A stretch of 64,000 nt of DNA, from contig OX344762.1 in NCBI GenBank assembly GCA_947034895.1, positions 6,143,501 to 6,207,500 of the forward strand, given 5' to 3'. The notes under the pieces are model-generated. The model saw only the letters and a program-made list of their open reading frames with translations, made no database searches and was not told the DNA's origin. This document shows, piece after piece, positions 47,580 to 58,673 of the stretch (positions are counted from its first letter, which is position 1; each line of letters starts with the position of its first letter). A program made the translations under genes and the position numbers. The stretch comes from Rhytidiadelphus loreus. Lineage: Eukaryota > Streptophyta > Bryopsida > Hypnales > Hylocomiaceae.

Positions 47580-49326
47580 TTAATACGTCCATGTTCTTTG
47601 TATATATGTGTGATAGCTTGCAAATGTCATGTAGAACATCTAAAGGATAGGGCAGCTTGTCCACTTCTATATCTTCTACAAGAAATTGTTGTCTTGAAAA
47701 CATTCATCGGGTGACAAAGTAATGATTGTGGATGTTGGGTGTAATGTGTATGTGACATCATCTGAACAGGGAAGGTTCACTATAAGAAACCCGCATTTTT
47801 TTGAACGTTAGCAACAAACAAGGATGTTTTTCAAAACAAGAGCACAAAGATGGGATTGCAGCCATAGGAGGTAGAATTGAGTTTGATGTTTCAAAAAACG
47901 TTTGCATGTCATAGGTGGAACAAATTGATGTCTTGTGCAACGGTAATGTTCTAAAAGACATCAAGAAAAATATAGTTGTGTTTTGTACAACGTCCAAGAA
48001 AACACAGAAATGTCACGTTGGCAAGAGCTTTTGGTTTAACTTTGGTTAAATTAGAGAAAGTTACTATGGATTGAGGTAAAACCCTAACCAAATATAAAAT
48101 GCAGGGGAAGGTCACTAGGTCAGCCATTAGACAAGTTTTTTTTTTACATTTAAAAAAATTTAAAAAGTGCCAAGTGATGTGGCATTTGATTTATTTTTTA
48201 TTTTTTATTTTTTATTTTCATTTGGCTTAGGTGCATCCCAACTCCATGATAATAAAAAATAAATCATAGTATAAACTAAACTTGGTAAACTTCACTTCAC
48301 TTAAATAGACTCAAATTCAAAAAATATCAAAAAATATGGCATCCAGCAAGGATGAAGTGGCATGCCACATCAGTACACCTAGACACCATTCAAAAAGTTT
48401 AATAGTGTTTTTTTTGACATCAACTGAGACATCAATTGAGATGTCTAGATGTTTTTTGCAATATCAACTAAGATGTCAAATTTGACAGCTTTGTATAATT
48501 TTGAAAAATTACATATCCCATATAGTTTGTCATGCCTCCTACATCCCTACTTGTATAAATAGTATGCCTTTTCATGTCTATTTACACACAATAATTGGCT
48601 TTTAAGTCATGTGACATAAATACCAAATATTGTGTATAGCATATTGTGTATAATGTATTGTGTATTTTGTACAATGTACTATGTATTTGTATGGGCTATT
48701 TTTTATGGTGTATGTGAAAGTTGATGTTGCAAAATATTTCAATGTCAAAGCTAACATCTCAGAAAATGTGTCAAAAGACATCTGAATAGATGTCGCCAAA
48801 AACAATATCAAATTTTTTGTTGACGTCTAAGTTGATGTTATTCAAAACAACATTAATCTTCTCAGACAATGTCACGTCAGATGCCACGTCAGCATTTTTC
48901 ATGCCATGTCAACATTTTTCATGTCCACGTCATTGAATTTCATGTCATATACCACATCACATGCCACATTAGCTTTTTTTTTCACCTTGGGCAGTTATTT
49001 TCTTCTAGACTACAGTAATTTCTACTAATTTATCCATGGTTAAAATGAACTAGGGATGCTGACGTGGCAATGATTGTTTCCTCGGACAATCTTTGAAACA
49101 TCATTATGTCTGCAGTCATGTCTTTAACGGCATAGTTGTTTTTGCTAGCACCTAATGCTATGACCATAATTTTCCTCTATTTTCTACAACATCCACATAA
49201 ACGTACACTTTCATTGCATCTGTCTAGTAAACATCTCAATGTTCATGTGGACATAATATGTCTAGCCAAAGACATGCTACGTTTTGGGTTCGACATCCAA
49301 AAAAACACAGTTTTCTTATAGTGTTG

Positions 49327-50354
49327 ACATCAGCAATTGATCCCAAGAAAACGGTAATAACCATTTCATATTCATTTTCATGATTTCCATAAATTTACCT
49401 AAACGATTGACTAATCAATGATTCTTTCTTGTTTCAAACCCAACGGTTTTCAATCGCGCTTGTGGTCAAGAAGTCTAGACCAAAAACGGAGGACGACTTT
49501 CCGTTCCAGCATGTTCCTTCACACGCGAAGGTCGGCGTCACCGTAGGCAAGGATGATTGCCTAAGGAACCTATGCTTCGCCGAGGAGGTCACTATAAATG
49601 GTAACAAACCATGGCGTGGTCCTAGAGAGAAGGCGTCGGGTTTCATGGCGATGCTTATGGAAGGGTGCTGTGAACCTGGATCCGTTGTCGTCGACTGCAC
49701 GGCAGCTACAAGTACATTTCAATGAGTATTTAATACATTCTGTTGTCACCTTCATTTTGTATAATTTGGAAGACATCTCATAAATGTGACGGATGCGCAG
49801 GTACTAGCATTCTGGCTTGCCGAGCCACTGGACGTCATGTTTTAGCCTTCGAGGAAGATGAGGCTATCTTTGAGGCACTTAACAAACCAATCATTCGTCA
49901 AGTTCCGTTTCTTCCTACCGCAGTCACACGCGGCGTTGATGCTGCAGTTGATTTGGATGAGGAAGAAGTGCCAGCACAACAAATTGTGAAGACTTCATTC
50001 TTCAGTAAGTAAGTTACACCGGTTCAGCTTCCTCATTGATAAATTTATTTGGATCTAATTTACCCTTCATCTAATATATGGTTTACTTGATTGTATAGGC
50101 AAGCGGCAAAAGTGAGACCCGACTCACATATTCCATTCTTCGGAAACCCTATGTTTTTTCCGAGTCCACCAAAACCGTTTCTACTTCCCGAATACGCGGA
50201 ATTTCTTTCTAGGGATTATGTTGCCTTAAACCCTAGGCCTAGTTATAGGGCTAATCTTGTTGATCCTCGTGTTCTTCAGTTCATTGATGATAGCGCTGTC
50301 GAGTCAGATATGGAAACATCTGACAATGAGGGAAGTTCTTTATCATCTGACTAA
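49327..50354 (+). pseudogene. Exons 9 (3' end) to 12: C-terminal methyltransferase part
   Basis: 49327-49353 completes exon 9 (TSAIDPKKT|GTAATA). Exon 10 (~49438-49711) reads RFSIALVVKKSRPK, then PREKASGFMAMLMEGCCEPGSV; exon 11 (49801-50008) follows in frame. Together they give VVVDCTAATSTSILACRATG and a VLAFEEDE strand, which is the position of SAM-binding motif I (normally DPFxGxGTT) and the acidic loop after it. Exon 12 (50099-50354) encodes a Pro-rich then acidic tail and ends in TAA at 50352. The exon 10 acceptor reads TTTCAA rather than CAG and may be lost. Introns GTACAT..GCGCAG and GTAAGT..TATAG are normal. Confidence 0.75.
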
Positions 50355-51240
50355 TGTTGAAGTCATTACTTCACATTACCGTTTTCATTTTGGTTGACGA
50401 ATATTACTTTTTTCATGTATCACATTTGTATTATCTACATGTTCACATCAAAGTTACTTTGTAGTAGTCATGATTGAATAGGCATTACATCTTTGTTGTT
50501 CATGCTCCAATTATTATTAATCCAGTACATCCGCCTTACCATACCCTCTAGGACCTATGTCGCTGTTTTCACTTATTATCCCTGAGTTGGTGTTCATTAT
50601 GTTATGCATCAAAACAATTCAATGAAATACAACCGTAATTCACAATCGAAATTGTGACTGACACTTTTCCGTTCTAATTTAAAATCACAGCTGCATTCGT
50701 CAGTAATTTGATTCATTCTAGTAATCTCTCGCTTATTTGATTCATGGAATAGGGGGGGTAATTGCAAATACTGTCATTTCAAATGATACTAGAGTCCTCC
50801 GCGGCGTTGAGGATTTCTCAACCACACCCTAAAACCTTTTTCTTCAATTGTTGGTTTTCCAATTCCTTTCCCTATCAATGAATCATTGATTCCACTGAGC
50901 AAGATGAATGCAATTGAAACATTGGTCTCAGTCTTGAGAGCTAGTCCTTCCCTAAACATAGTTTGCCCCTCCAAACCAAAATTAGGATTATACTTTACTT
51001 CCTTCACTACTTAAATCTTGCCCTTCAATGTCAACACATGGACTACACAATGACAAATAGTATTACTATCGTAATTAATTTACATGTACAAGAATATAGA
51101 GCTTTATCAATATCATATTCTAGATTGATGATAGTCTCCACTCCCCCCTTAGCCCCACTCCCGGATCCGTGCTGCCCTCAAGCAGTCTTGCCAAGGGTCT
51201 ATGTTCCCCCCCGAAGTCCTATTTGAGGCTCTGAGCTGCC
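50355..51240. other. 3' flank of the methyltransferase gene
   Basis: No gene recognised. A 72-codon minus-strand open frame at 50789-51007 has no known domain. No clear polyadenylation signal was picked out. Confidence 0.35.
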
Positions 51241-51299
51241 ACTTGGAAATCCCGCTCGACAGAGAGTGCGCTGTGTTGCAACATCCCCTCGTAGGGTTT

Positions 51300-51700
51300 G
51301 TACTGCATCGTGATAGCACAAATAGGGGTTTGTGCTGCCCGCGGTAGCCCCTCCCACGGAGGTTGCGGTGCTCCGCAGCAGCCCTTCCAAGAGAAGATAC
51401 GCTGCCCCAAGGTAGCCCCTCACGGGGACCACGCTTCCCGGTGGCAGCCTTCCGGGGATGGCGTTGCCCCAAGGCAGCCCCTTCGCGGGGAGGGCGCTGC
51501 CCCGCGGCAGCCCCTCGCGGGGATGGCGCTACCTTGGGGCAGCCCCTCGAAGGGTCTATGCTACCTTGGGGCAGCTCCTCACGGAGACTGTGCTACCTTG
51601 AGGCGGCGCCTCGCAAGGACTGTGCTGCCTTGTAGTAGCCCAGAGCAAGAGCTTGCGTTGTCCCACGGCAATCCTTCGCGGGAGGTTGTGCTACCGCGCA
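51300..51700. repeat. GC-rich ~42 bp minisatellite
   Basis: About nine units built around GCAGCCCCTCGCGGGGA and GCGCTGCCCC/GCTACCTTGG, each partly palindromic. GC content is far above the surroundings. Open frames in both directions follow from the repeat. Confidence 0.8.
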
Positions 51701-51953
51701 AGTTTAGGGGCCGACGATTTTATGTTGCTATTGTTTGTAATTGATAACCAAAATAATAATCATATAATATCATTAGACGCACACCAGATTCATGCAGAAG
51801 GAGAAGAAGACCGCTTTCATGAAGAATTGAGGTGCACTATAAAGAAATGGAGTCTTTAGAAATTTCTGAAAACTCGGATTTAAAAGTAGTTGGTACGAGA
51901 AACTATGGACATGGATTGCAATTCTCCGAATCTTGCAAGTTCAACATGGGTGA

Positions 51954-52669
51954 TTGCAAGAAACACTTGTTCTATTTTTTGTCCCCTTGACCTTAGACAG
52001 GTGGTTTTTTGCTCATAACTTTTGCATCGTGTGTCCATCTTCTATGAAACTTGAAATGAAGGTACATGTGGTAGTTTTAAATGTTGAGTAATTTTTTGGG
52101 TTTTCTTTAAATTATTTTACTATTTTTAAACTGCCCCCGATTGGATGTCTACCTTGGCCATTTTGGGGGTTTGTAGTACTATTTTTGATCCAAAAATAAG
52201 AATTTGAAGCTCAAAATTGGTATACAAGGACTTATACTAAAGTTACACAATCTCACGAATTTTTTTTCTAAAAATAGTAAACTGTTCACCCTCCACATGT
52301 GCTCAAAGAGCACTACCTTTGCGCAAGTGTAGAGAACACAATTTTATTTTTCCAATAGTGAAAATTGGTGAAAAGGAATATCTATAAGTTAGGAAAAACG
52401 GCTTTTTTTTTAGAATTTTTTTACTATTTTTTTACTATTTTTTAAGAATTAAATTCCAAACTATCTATTTTCTTCCATTTTTCAACCCTCTTTGACCGTG
52501 CATAACTCTTAGAGATAAAAAAAATTAGGTCTGAATTTTTGCACATATCATTTTTTTAATGCTTTACACATTATCCATATTTTTTTTATTTAAAAAAAAA
52601 TTATTCCAAAATCCACGAACAGGAGTGAAATTGCCGTTTTGAACGAAAATCGGCAGGTGTTTCTTGCAA
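51954..52669. mobile_element. MITE with 16 bp inverted ends
   Basis: Left end TTGCAAGAAACACTTG, right end CAGGTGTTTCTTGCAA: inverted with one mismatch. The interior is non-coding and shares the CATAACTTTTGCAT phrase with the TTAA elements. Target duplication unclear. The flanks share a separate duplicated segment (TTAGGGGCCGACGATT at 51708, TTAGGAGCCGACGATT at 52698). Confidence 0.7.
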
Positions 52670-53195
52670 CTGCCCACATGTGCGAATCGATTGTGGATTT
52701 AGGAGCCGACGATTCTATTCTCCTACAATTATTAATAGATTACAATAAGAATAACTGCGATACACCATATGCCTAATCATAATCCATGTGGTAGGTTCTG
52801 ATGGCAAATTAGATGAAGAACTTCTAGAACCCACCCTGACCCCATTATATTTGAATTTATAAATCCTTTCCATACATCCACTACAATCCATTTAGCTAAT
52901 CTTCTTGAAACGAATTGTACTTTCATTTTTTCTTCTTGCATATTGCTCTCTTCAAATAGCACTGTAATCTTCACTTCAGTTTTCATTATTCTTGTTCTCG
53001 GTGAATGTGGGTCCCTGCATCGATGCTCCTTGTGCCACGTGTTACAATGTTGTAGCTTCTTCAAATGATAAGGTTATCTTTAAAGCTCTGATAGCTCCGT
53101 GGGGACTGACTGGCTGTAGTTTGTCGATAGAATTTGTGTGACCCGGTGTCCAGACTATATATCTAGAGTTCTAGACAACACCACATATCCATTGT
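52670..53195. other. Intergenic; one unrecognised minus-strand frame
   Basis: A 95-codon frame at 52777-53064 (minus) is open but matches nothing I recognise. Confidence 0.3.
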
Positions 53196-53299
53196 ATGTT
53201 TTCTAAAGTCCTCGTTAAGCAGTACGTCACTTTTTTCTTGATTCTTGTCAAGCCAACTACGTTCACAGTGTATACATCTTATTATCTAAGATTTGGTTT

Positions 53300-53960
53300 T
53301 CATGTTTGTGTAGGCGGAGCAGTGTTTGAGCAATGTCTCAGTTGCACAGGGCCTGCCAAAGCAGAGGTCTTTGTATGCCCAACTACAATGATTTTGCTAC
53401 TACTATACAGGGAAGAGATACACCCAGATATTTCCCCCCCTGTGAGTTATATACACCATTTGCTAAATACTTGCCTTGGTCTTCAATTACTTGGTATTGC
53501 ACAATACGATCTTGAAGTAGGATCCAAATACAACAGTTCAGTATAGAGTAACTGAAGCTCAATTACATGTACATGAACGTATTCCTAGCAATGCTTATTC
53601 ACGTTACTTGCTTGTCCAGGTTGTTGGTCCGCTTCCAGCTTACAAACCGACTGTATAAGTTACATGTGCTGCTAGAGAGGAAAAATATCATACAAGAACA
53701 CCATCTTCTAACATTCATCGTGCATTTTCTTCAACCAAATGACGTAATTGTCCATTACAACTTTTTAATTTTTTAATTATAGTTCGACATTGATCCTAAC
53801 TCGCTTAATTTGGACTTTGTTTCCAAAAATTTTGCACAAAATTCGTTTTGTGATCTATCTCTTCTTCAATTCATTAGTTCAAGAGTAATAATAGTCAATA
53901 TCGATATATGGCAAAGAAAGTGTATGATGAATGTTATAACATGGTGAGCTTAAAGATTTC
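53300..53960 (+). other. Exon-like fragments of an unidentified gene
   Basis: Three short stretches look spliced: after TTTGTGTAG at ~53313 (CQSRGLCMPNYNDF, then QGRDTPRYFPPCELY); after TTGTCCAG at ~53619 (VVGPLPAYKPTV); and after TTCAAG at ~53884 (YMAKKVYDECYNM, before GTGAGC at 53944). They do not join into one frame and no family is recognised. Confidence 0.25.
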
Positions 53961-54267
53961 AAGACGTATTCAATTCTGCAGTGTACTTATATTCTAATCT
54001 TTTGAAATTTGTTGAATCTTGGAAGTTCCAAGACATGTAGTTCGGGTTTCAAAAACCACCTATTTAATAAATTCCAAGGGCATGTATTGTATAGTCCTAC
54101 GTAGTGTTTTCTTACAATGTAGCCTTCATTCTCTACATACAGTTCTCTGTTGGATATGGAGTTCCTGTTGGATTTTCTACAACATGCTATTCATAATTAT
54201 GGTGTATGCTTTTCTTCACGGAGGAATTCTCTGTGATTTTCTTTGTATTATTTAGCGTCACTTATGT

Positions 54268-54480
54268 ATGCTTTTAATCTCGTTAGAAGACCCTACATCG
54301 ATTTCATGCCTCAAATATCATCCATTATTTTCATCCACTTCCCCAAGTTACATCCATGTCTTCCATCCACTTTCATCATCTACATTCATCCATTTTTTTC
54401 ATCCACTTTCATCATCTACATTCATTCATTTTTTTCATCCACTTTCATCCATTTTTTTAAACTTCGTGCACCCATTTTCT
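54268..54480. repeat. TTTCATCCA-type low-complexity repeat
   Basis: Repeated TTTTTCATCCACTTTCATC words of variable length. The overlapping open frames are repeat artefacts. Confidence 0.6.
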
Positions 54481-54669
54481 TAAGCACTTTCATTAGTTTA
54501 CCTTCAATCCTAAACCCAAAACTTTTGCTGCAAAATCTCATCCATTTTACTGACCCTTCCATGTATTCTTTTTTTAACTTTCATAGAAATTTTCCTAAAC
54601 TTTTGTTCCAATTATCATCCATTTTTTCCAATCTATTTGATCAAAAATTTCAAAATAGTCTCTTCCCAC

Positions 54670-54726
54670 TCACCAATCCTCGCTCTCTGCTCGCCGCTCG
54701 CCGCTCCCCGCTCACGTACCAACATT
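54670..54726. mobile_element. Truncated end of the 56495-58673 element family
   Basis: GCTCGCCGCTCGCCGCTCCC + CGCTCACG matches the right end of the larger element (GCTCGTCGCTTGTCGCTCCC + CACTCACG). The other end is missing. Confidence 0.5.
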
Positions 54727-56494
54727 CCCCGCACCGGCAAAGGGGGCGAGTAAAGGAGTGGTTGTAAAACCACTTTCAATACTTGTGTACTGAGTATTAT
54801 GGGATTTTATTTCTTTACTATGCTATGGATGTCACCAATGTTAGTGCTTATGGTGATAGGATGTTTTTTGCATTACTATCATTGTTTGCAGGCTTTTATC
54901 GTAGTTGTAACTCACATCACAAGTCACAAGGCATTCTTCCTATGACCACGGTGTCCACCGTTGGTTAGGAGCCATTGGATTTTGGTGTGGTTAGGTTGCT
55001 AGCCAATGACAGGGTCCATTGTTAACTTATTGCACACTTTCTCTCATGTTGGCTCAATATATATGATCTTGGCACGATGTGTTTGTACACAACAAATGAC
55101 TCTTTAACTAAGATAACTAAAAGAATGAAAAATCACAAGAAAAAAAGGTATTCTGACATTATTTTCTTATAAAAAATAGAAAAATAATTAAAAACATAAA
55201 ATTGGATTTTTTTTCCATTTATAACAACTTTGTAAAGATTTTAATGCACCAAAAGAATCTCTAATATAGTTTTTTGCAAATTTGAAAATGCATTTCACAA
55301 TTTGTAAACTTGTAAATTTGAAATTAACTACCAATTTCAACCACATCAAATTATTACTCCCAAAGTTGTGGCAAATTTTATCAATTTTAATCAAATATTA
55401 TTTTGGCAAACTCTAAATTTATTAGGAATTATTGGAGTGCACCACCTTGGAAACCGAATTTGGCACTAGTTCACTCCAAATCTAACAAAATGTACATTCG
55501 TAGAAGTCATCTTACTCATTTAAAATGGTCTCAATATTTTCTTTAACTACTAAATATCCAAGGCACCCAATTTTGGTGTTGAAAATACTTTGAAGTTAAA
55601 TAAAACCTTACCAAATTATTATTTGTAGTGGGTAGTTTATAGTTTTCAAGTACTAGTTTTGGCATCAAAAATTTGATTTTGAAAGTGAATGATTATGATT
55701 TTTCTATTCAAGATTTTGTGCAAGGGTGTCCGTTGCAAATCTTGATCTTTTAGTGTTGAGGGCTCTTAGAAATGAGCCTCAAATACAATAGATCTTGGAG
55801 AAAAAAATCATATTAAAAATTCGTTTAAAAAAATTGTAGCGTAAATTTTGAAAAACCATAACTTGATTGGGATTATGCATATTAGGGCTTTCTTTTGGCT
55901 TTCTCGTGCTAGATTGCACTAGGAAAAAAATAATTTGGCTAAAAAATGGCAAAAAACTTCAAATTAAAAAAAAATCTTGAATGAAATTGTTAGACTGTAG
56001 ATGAAAACCAAATTATAGACATGTAATATGTACTAATGTGATATTTTCTATCCAATATGTGGATAGATGTTGAAATTTGGAGCACCACTATAACATTTTA
56101 TATTGCTACTTTGGCATTTCTTAAAAAATGAAAAAAAAAAAAGCCCTAATGCATATTATCCCTTTAAACTTTTGTGTTTTTGAAAGACCAATTTTTAGTT
56201 TTGACATGTGAAAGAGGATTAAAAGACTTTAAATCACTTTGACAATTTTAACAACCCCATGATCAAACATTATAGTCTTTCAATCCATGAATGTTATTAT
56301 TGTGGGGTTTTTTCTCATGTGATCCCTACCAACAGAGTTAGCATGTGAGCTCAAAGATGTGATCCTATGAGCCTTGAATCTAGTTGTAAGTATGTACCTA
56401 CAACCATTTGAAGGTGTTTATAATATATGTACTTATAACATAGGTACACTATAACATGGAATAAGTCAATAACATAGGTACTTATAACATAGGG
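54727..56494. other. AT-rich intergenic region
   Basis: No gene, RNA or repeat boundary recognised. Confidence 0.35.
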
Positions 56495-58673
56495 TTGCTA
56501 AAGTATGAGCAGGGAGCGACAAGCGATGAGCGATGAGCGTTGAAGTGTGACCAATTTTTAAAAATCTTGTGAAAAATTGAAAACTTTTCACTATAAGATG
56601 CCTATATCCGTGGTTAAGAATAAACATTTATGGTTATAAATGAGTTTAAAGATGATGAATGGAGATGAATGGGGATGAATGGATTTCAATAAAAAAATTG
56701 TAGTTGGCTTTGATGGATGAAATACATCTATTGTTCATTGCATTAAATGATAAATGTATATTGAATGGGATTAAAAACTTAGTTGTTTAGGATAAAGATT
56801 GATGTTCAAGTACCTTTAATTAAAGATAAAGAAGTTGCCAAAAGACCCTCCTTTAATTAATGTGGGAGTTTTTGAAATTCAAATTTTAAAACTTCATAAT
56901 TATTTTTTTCAAAAGAAAATTTGTATTTTGAAAAAAAATTAAATTAAATAATTATATAGATGGCTCTTCGGATTCAAGGAGCATTACTAAAGGCACCTTT
57001 CCCACATTAATTTGGAAAAAATTTAAACCACTATTGAATAAAATTCAATTATCTTTTTCAAAAAATAATTCAAATTTTTTTTCAAAAAAAAATTATTTAA
57101 AAGAAATAATAATAATTACTCCCTCTGTCCCAAAATGATCTTCCCGTTTGACAAAATGTTCCAAATTAAGGCTAAAAATAACTTTTTTAAGACCCATTTC
57201 GCATAGTAGGTAGAGTTTAGTATACTCTTAGTGTCCTGCAAACATTGACTTTAGAAGCCTTTTTCAAAGTGCAGTTTTAAATGATTGAAAAGTAGAATTT
57301 TTTGGGCATTTTTAAATAGCACCAGTGGGCATTTAGTTGTTGAGTGTGAGGTTATAATTTTATGGGCATTTAGAATAAGCCAAAGCCCATGTGTGGACTT
57401 CAATATTGACTCCAAAAGTTTCTTCTCCTTCAATTAGACAATACTCAAAGAGATGCAAAAAAAAAAATTTAACAATGTTGATTGACCCCTTGAATCATTT
57501 CATGTGTCTTTTGATTGATGATTGAATGGATGGAGGGGGAGCTATTCCTCAAAATTGTTTTGTTGATCCTAGAGAGCAATTGAAAATTGAATCTGACCAA
57601 TTTGCAGCATCACAAATGCAATAGGAAGATCATTTTGGGACAAAAAATTAGAGCCAATAAGAAGATCATTATGGGACGGAGGGAGTAATTAATTAGGGCT
57701 CCTTGGATTCCGAAGAGCCTCTCTTTTGCTAGTGCTAACTACCAAGAGAAGCCTCCTTGGTGGCAAAGAGCCCATTTGGGATGCCAAGAAAAGTTGTCTT
57801 GGGGGTATAGAAAGGCTTAAAGTCCTTTAAGAAGATCCGTTTGGGCTAGTAGAAGGCTTTTCGGAGCTCAACAAAGGCTCTTCGGATTCAAAAGGCTCTT
57901 CGTCTAAGGAGCTTTGAACTAAATTATTTTATTTATTTTTAAAAATATTTTTTGAAATATTAAAAATAAAATAAAATAAAATTTAAATTTAAAGATTATC
58001 TAAATGAATAGAAGGAAGGTGTCTCTAGCAACAAGAAATTGCTCCTCGGATCCTAACAGACATTGTTGATTTTTAAAAAATGAATTTTATTTTTATGGGT
58101 TTAAACAAATTTTGACCAAAAAATCAATTAATTTTTCAAAAATCTTGCTTTTACCAAAAAATAATTTTGAATTTCTTTTGCCTTTTAAATTACATTTCAA
58201 ATAACCCCCAAATTTGTAGAAGGAAGGTCCTTTAGCAATAAGAAATGTCTCCCTAGATCCAATGAGCTGTTTGCTACATTAATTTTTTTTTTGTTAATTG
58301 ATTCTCATAGTATTTGAAATTATTTTTCAATTATTTCAAAAAAATGAATGGATGACATGGATGAAATTCATTTGTACATCACTTCACTTGTACTACCTTT
58401 CATGTTGTGAGAGAGGTTAGGCAATTATTCTTGGCCCTACCTACAACATTTGAGTGCTAAATAATTACCTTAAATTAAACATGTTTTAGCAATAAATTGA
58501 TTTTTAGTGATTTTTATTTTGGTAATTTTGACATTACTATTTTGGATCTGACATCACTATTATGATTCTAACATGTCTATTTTTAGTAAAAAAGATCTTA
58601 ATGAGCGTTCAAGTCTAAATGCTTGCCGCTCAATGCTCGTCGCTTGTCGCTCCCCACTCACGCTCTAGCATCG
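56495..58673. mobile_element. 2.2 kb non-autonomous element with ~35 bp inverted ends
   Basis: Left end TTGCTAAAGTATGAGC..GGGAGCGACAAGCGATGAGC; right end, reverse-complemented, GATGCTAGAGCGTGAGTGGG + GAGCGACAAGCGACGAGC. No coding capacity. Target duplication not resolved, so superfamily (perhaps hAT) is open. A Stowaway-like MITE is nested inside. Confidence 0.65.
57119..57685. mobile_element. Stowaway-like MITE, TA target duplication
   Basis: Starts CTCCCTCTGTCCCAAAATG and ends CATTATGGGACGGAGGGAG, with TA outside both ends (57117-57118, 57686-57687). The ends match the CTCCCTCCGTCCCA consensus of Stowaway elements, which are moved by Tc1/mariner transposases. 567 bp, non-coding. Confidence 0.85.

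Larger units (their letters stand above)
44943..49323. mobile_element. CACTA (En/Spm) non-autonomous element in exon 9, TSD TTG
   Basis: Begins CACTATAAGAAAACTGTG and ends CACAGTTTTCTTATAGTG, perfect inverted repeats, flanked by TTG at 44940-44942 and 49324-49326. Sub-terminal repeats (ACGTCTAGACGTTTT, GACATC words) crowd the left end and recur, more diverged, at the right end. No transposase frame was recognised. It carries a nested TTAA element (46663-47579) and a second CACTATAAGAAA terminus at 47779. Confidence 0.9.
23746..50354 (+). pseudogene. ParB-domain / DNA N4/N6 amino-methyltransferase fusion gene, split by transposons
   Basis: A spliced gene of about 12 exons. Proposed exons: 23746-23847+29054-~29410; 29549-30204; 30312-30501; 30597-30785; 30873-31070+34946-34963; 35013-35235+41775-41847; 42176-~42407; ~43998-44441; 44619-44942+49327-49353; ~49438-49711; 49801-50008; 50099-50354. 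A plus sign marks an exon interrupted by a mobile element. The N-terminal third has a ParB/sulfiredoxin fold (DGNHR); the C-terminal third has beta-class amino-methyltransferase order: motif IV region, then LHDNGALIVMYP, then the SAM-binding motif I region. ParB plus methylase fusions are known from phages and bacteria; a nuclear intron-bearing version suggests old lateral transfer. In-frame stops (29969, 30121, 42405, 44868), a poly-C frameshift at 23773-23780 and five insertions make this copy non-functional. Confidence 0.8.

Noticed and set aside
57119..57685. Assigning the window to a grass or other flowering plant because of the Stowaway end
   Set aside because: The intact MTPSL gene points to a non-seed plant; one MITE end is weaker evidence than a gene family restricted to non-seed plants.
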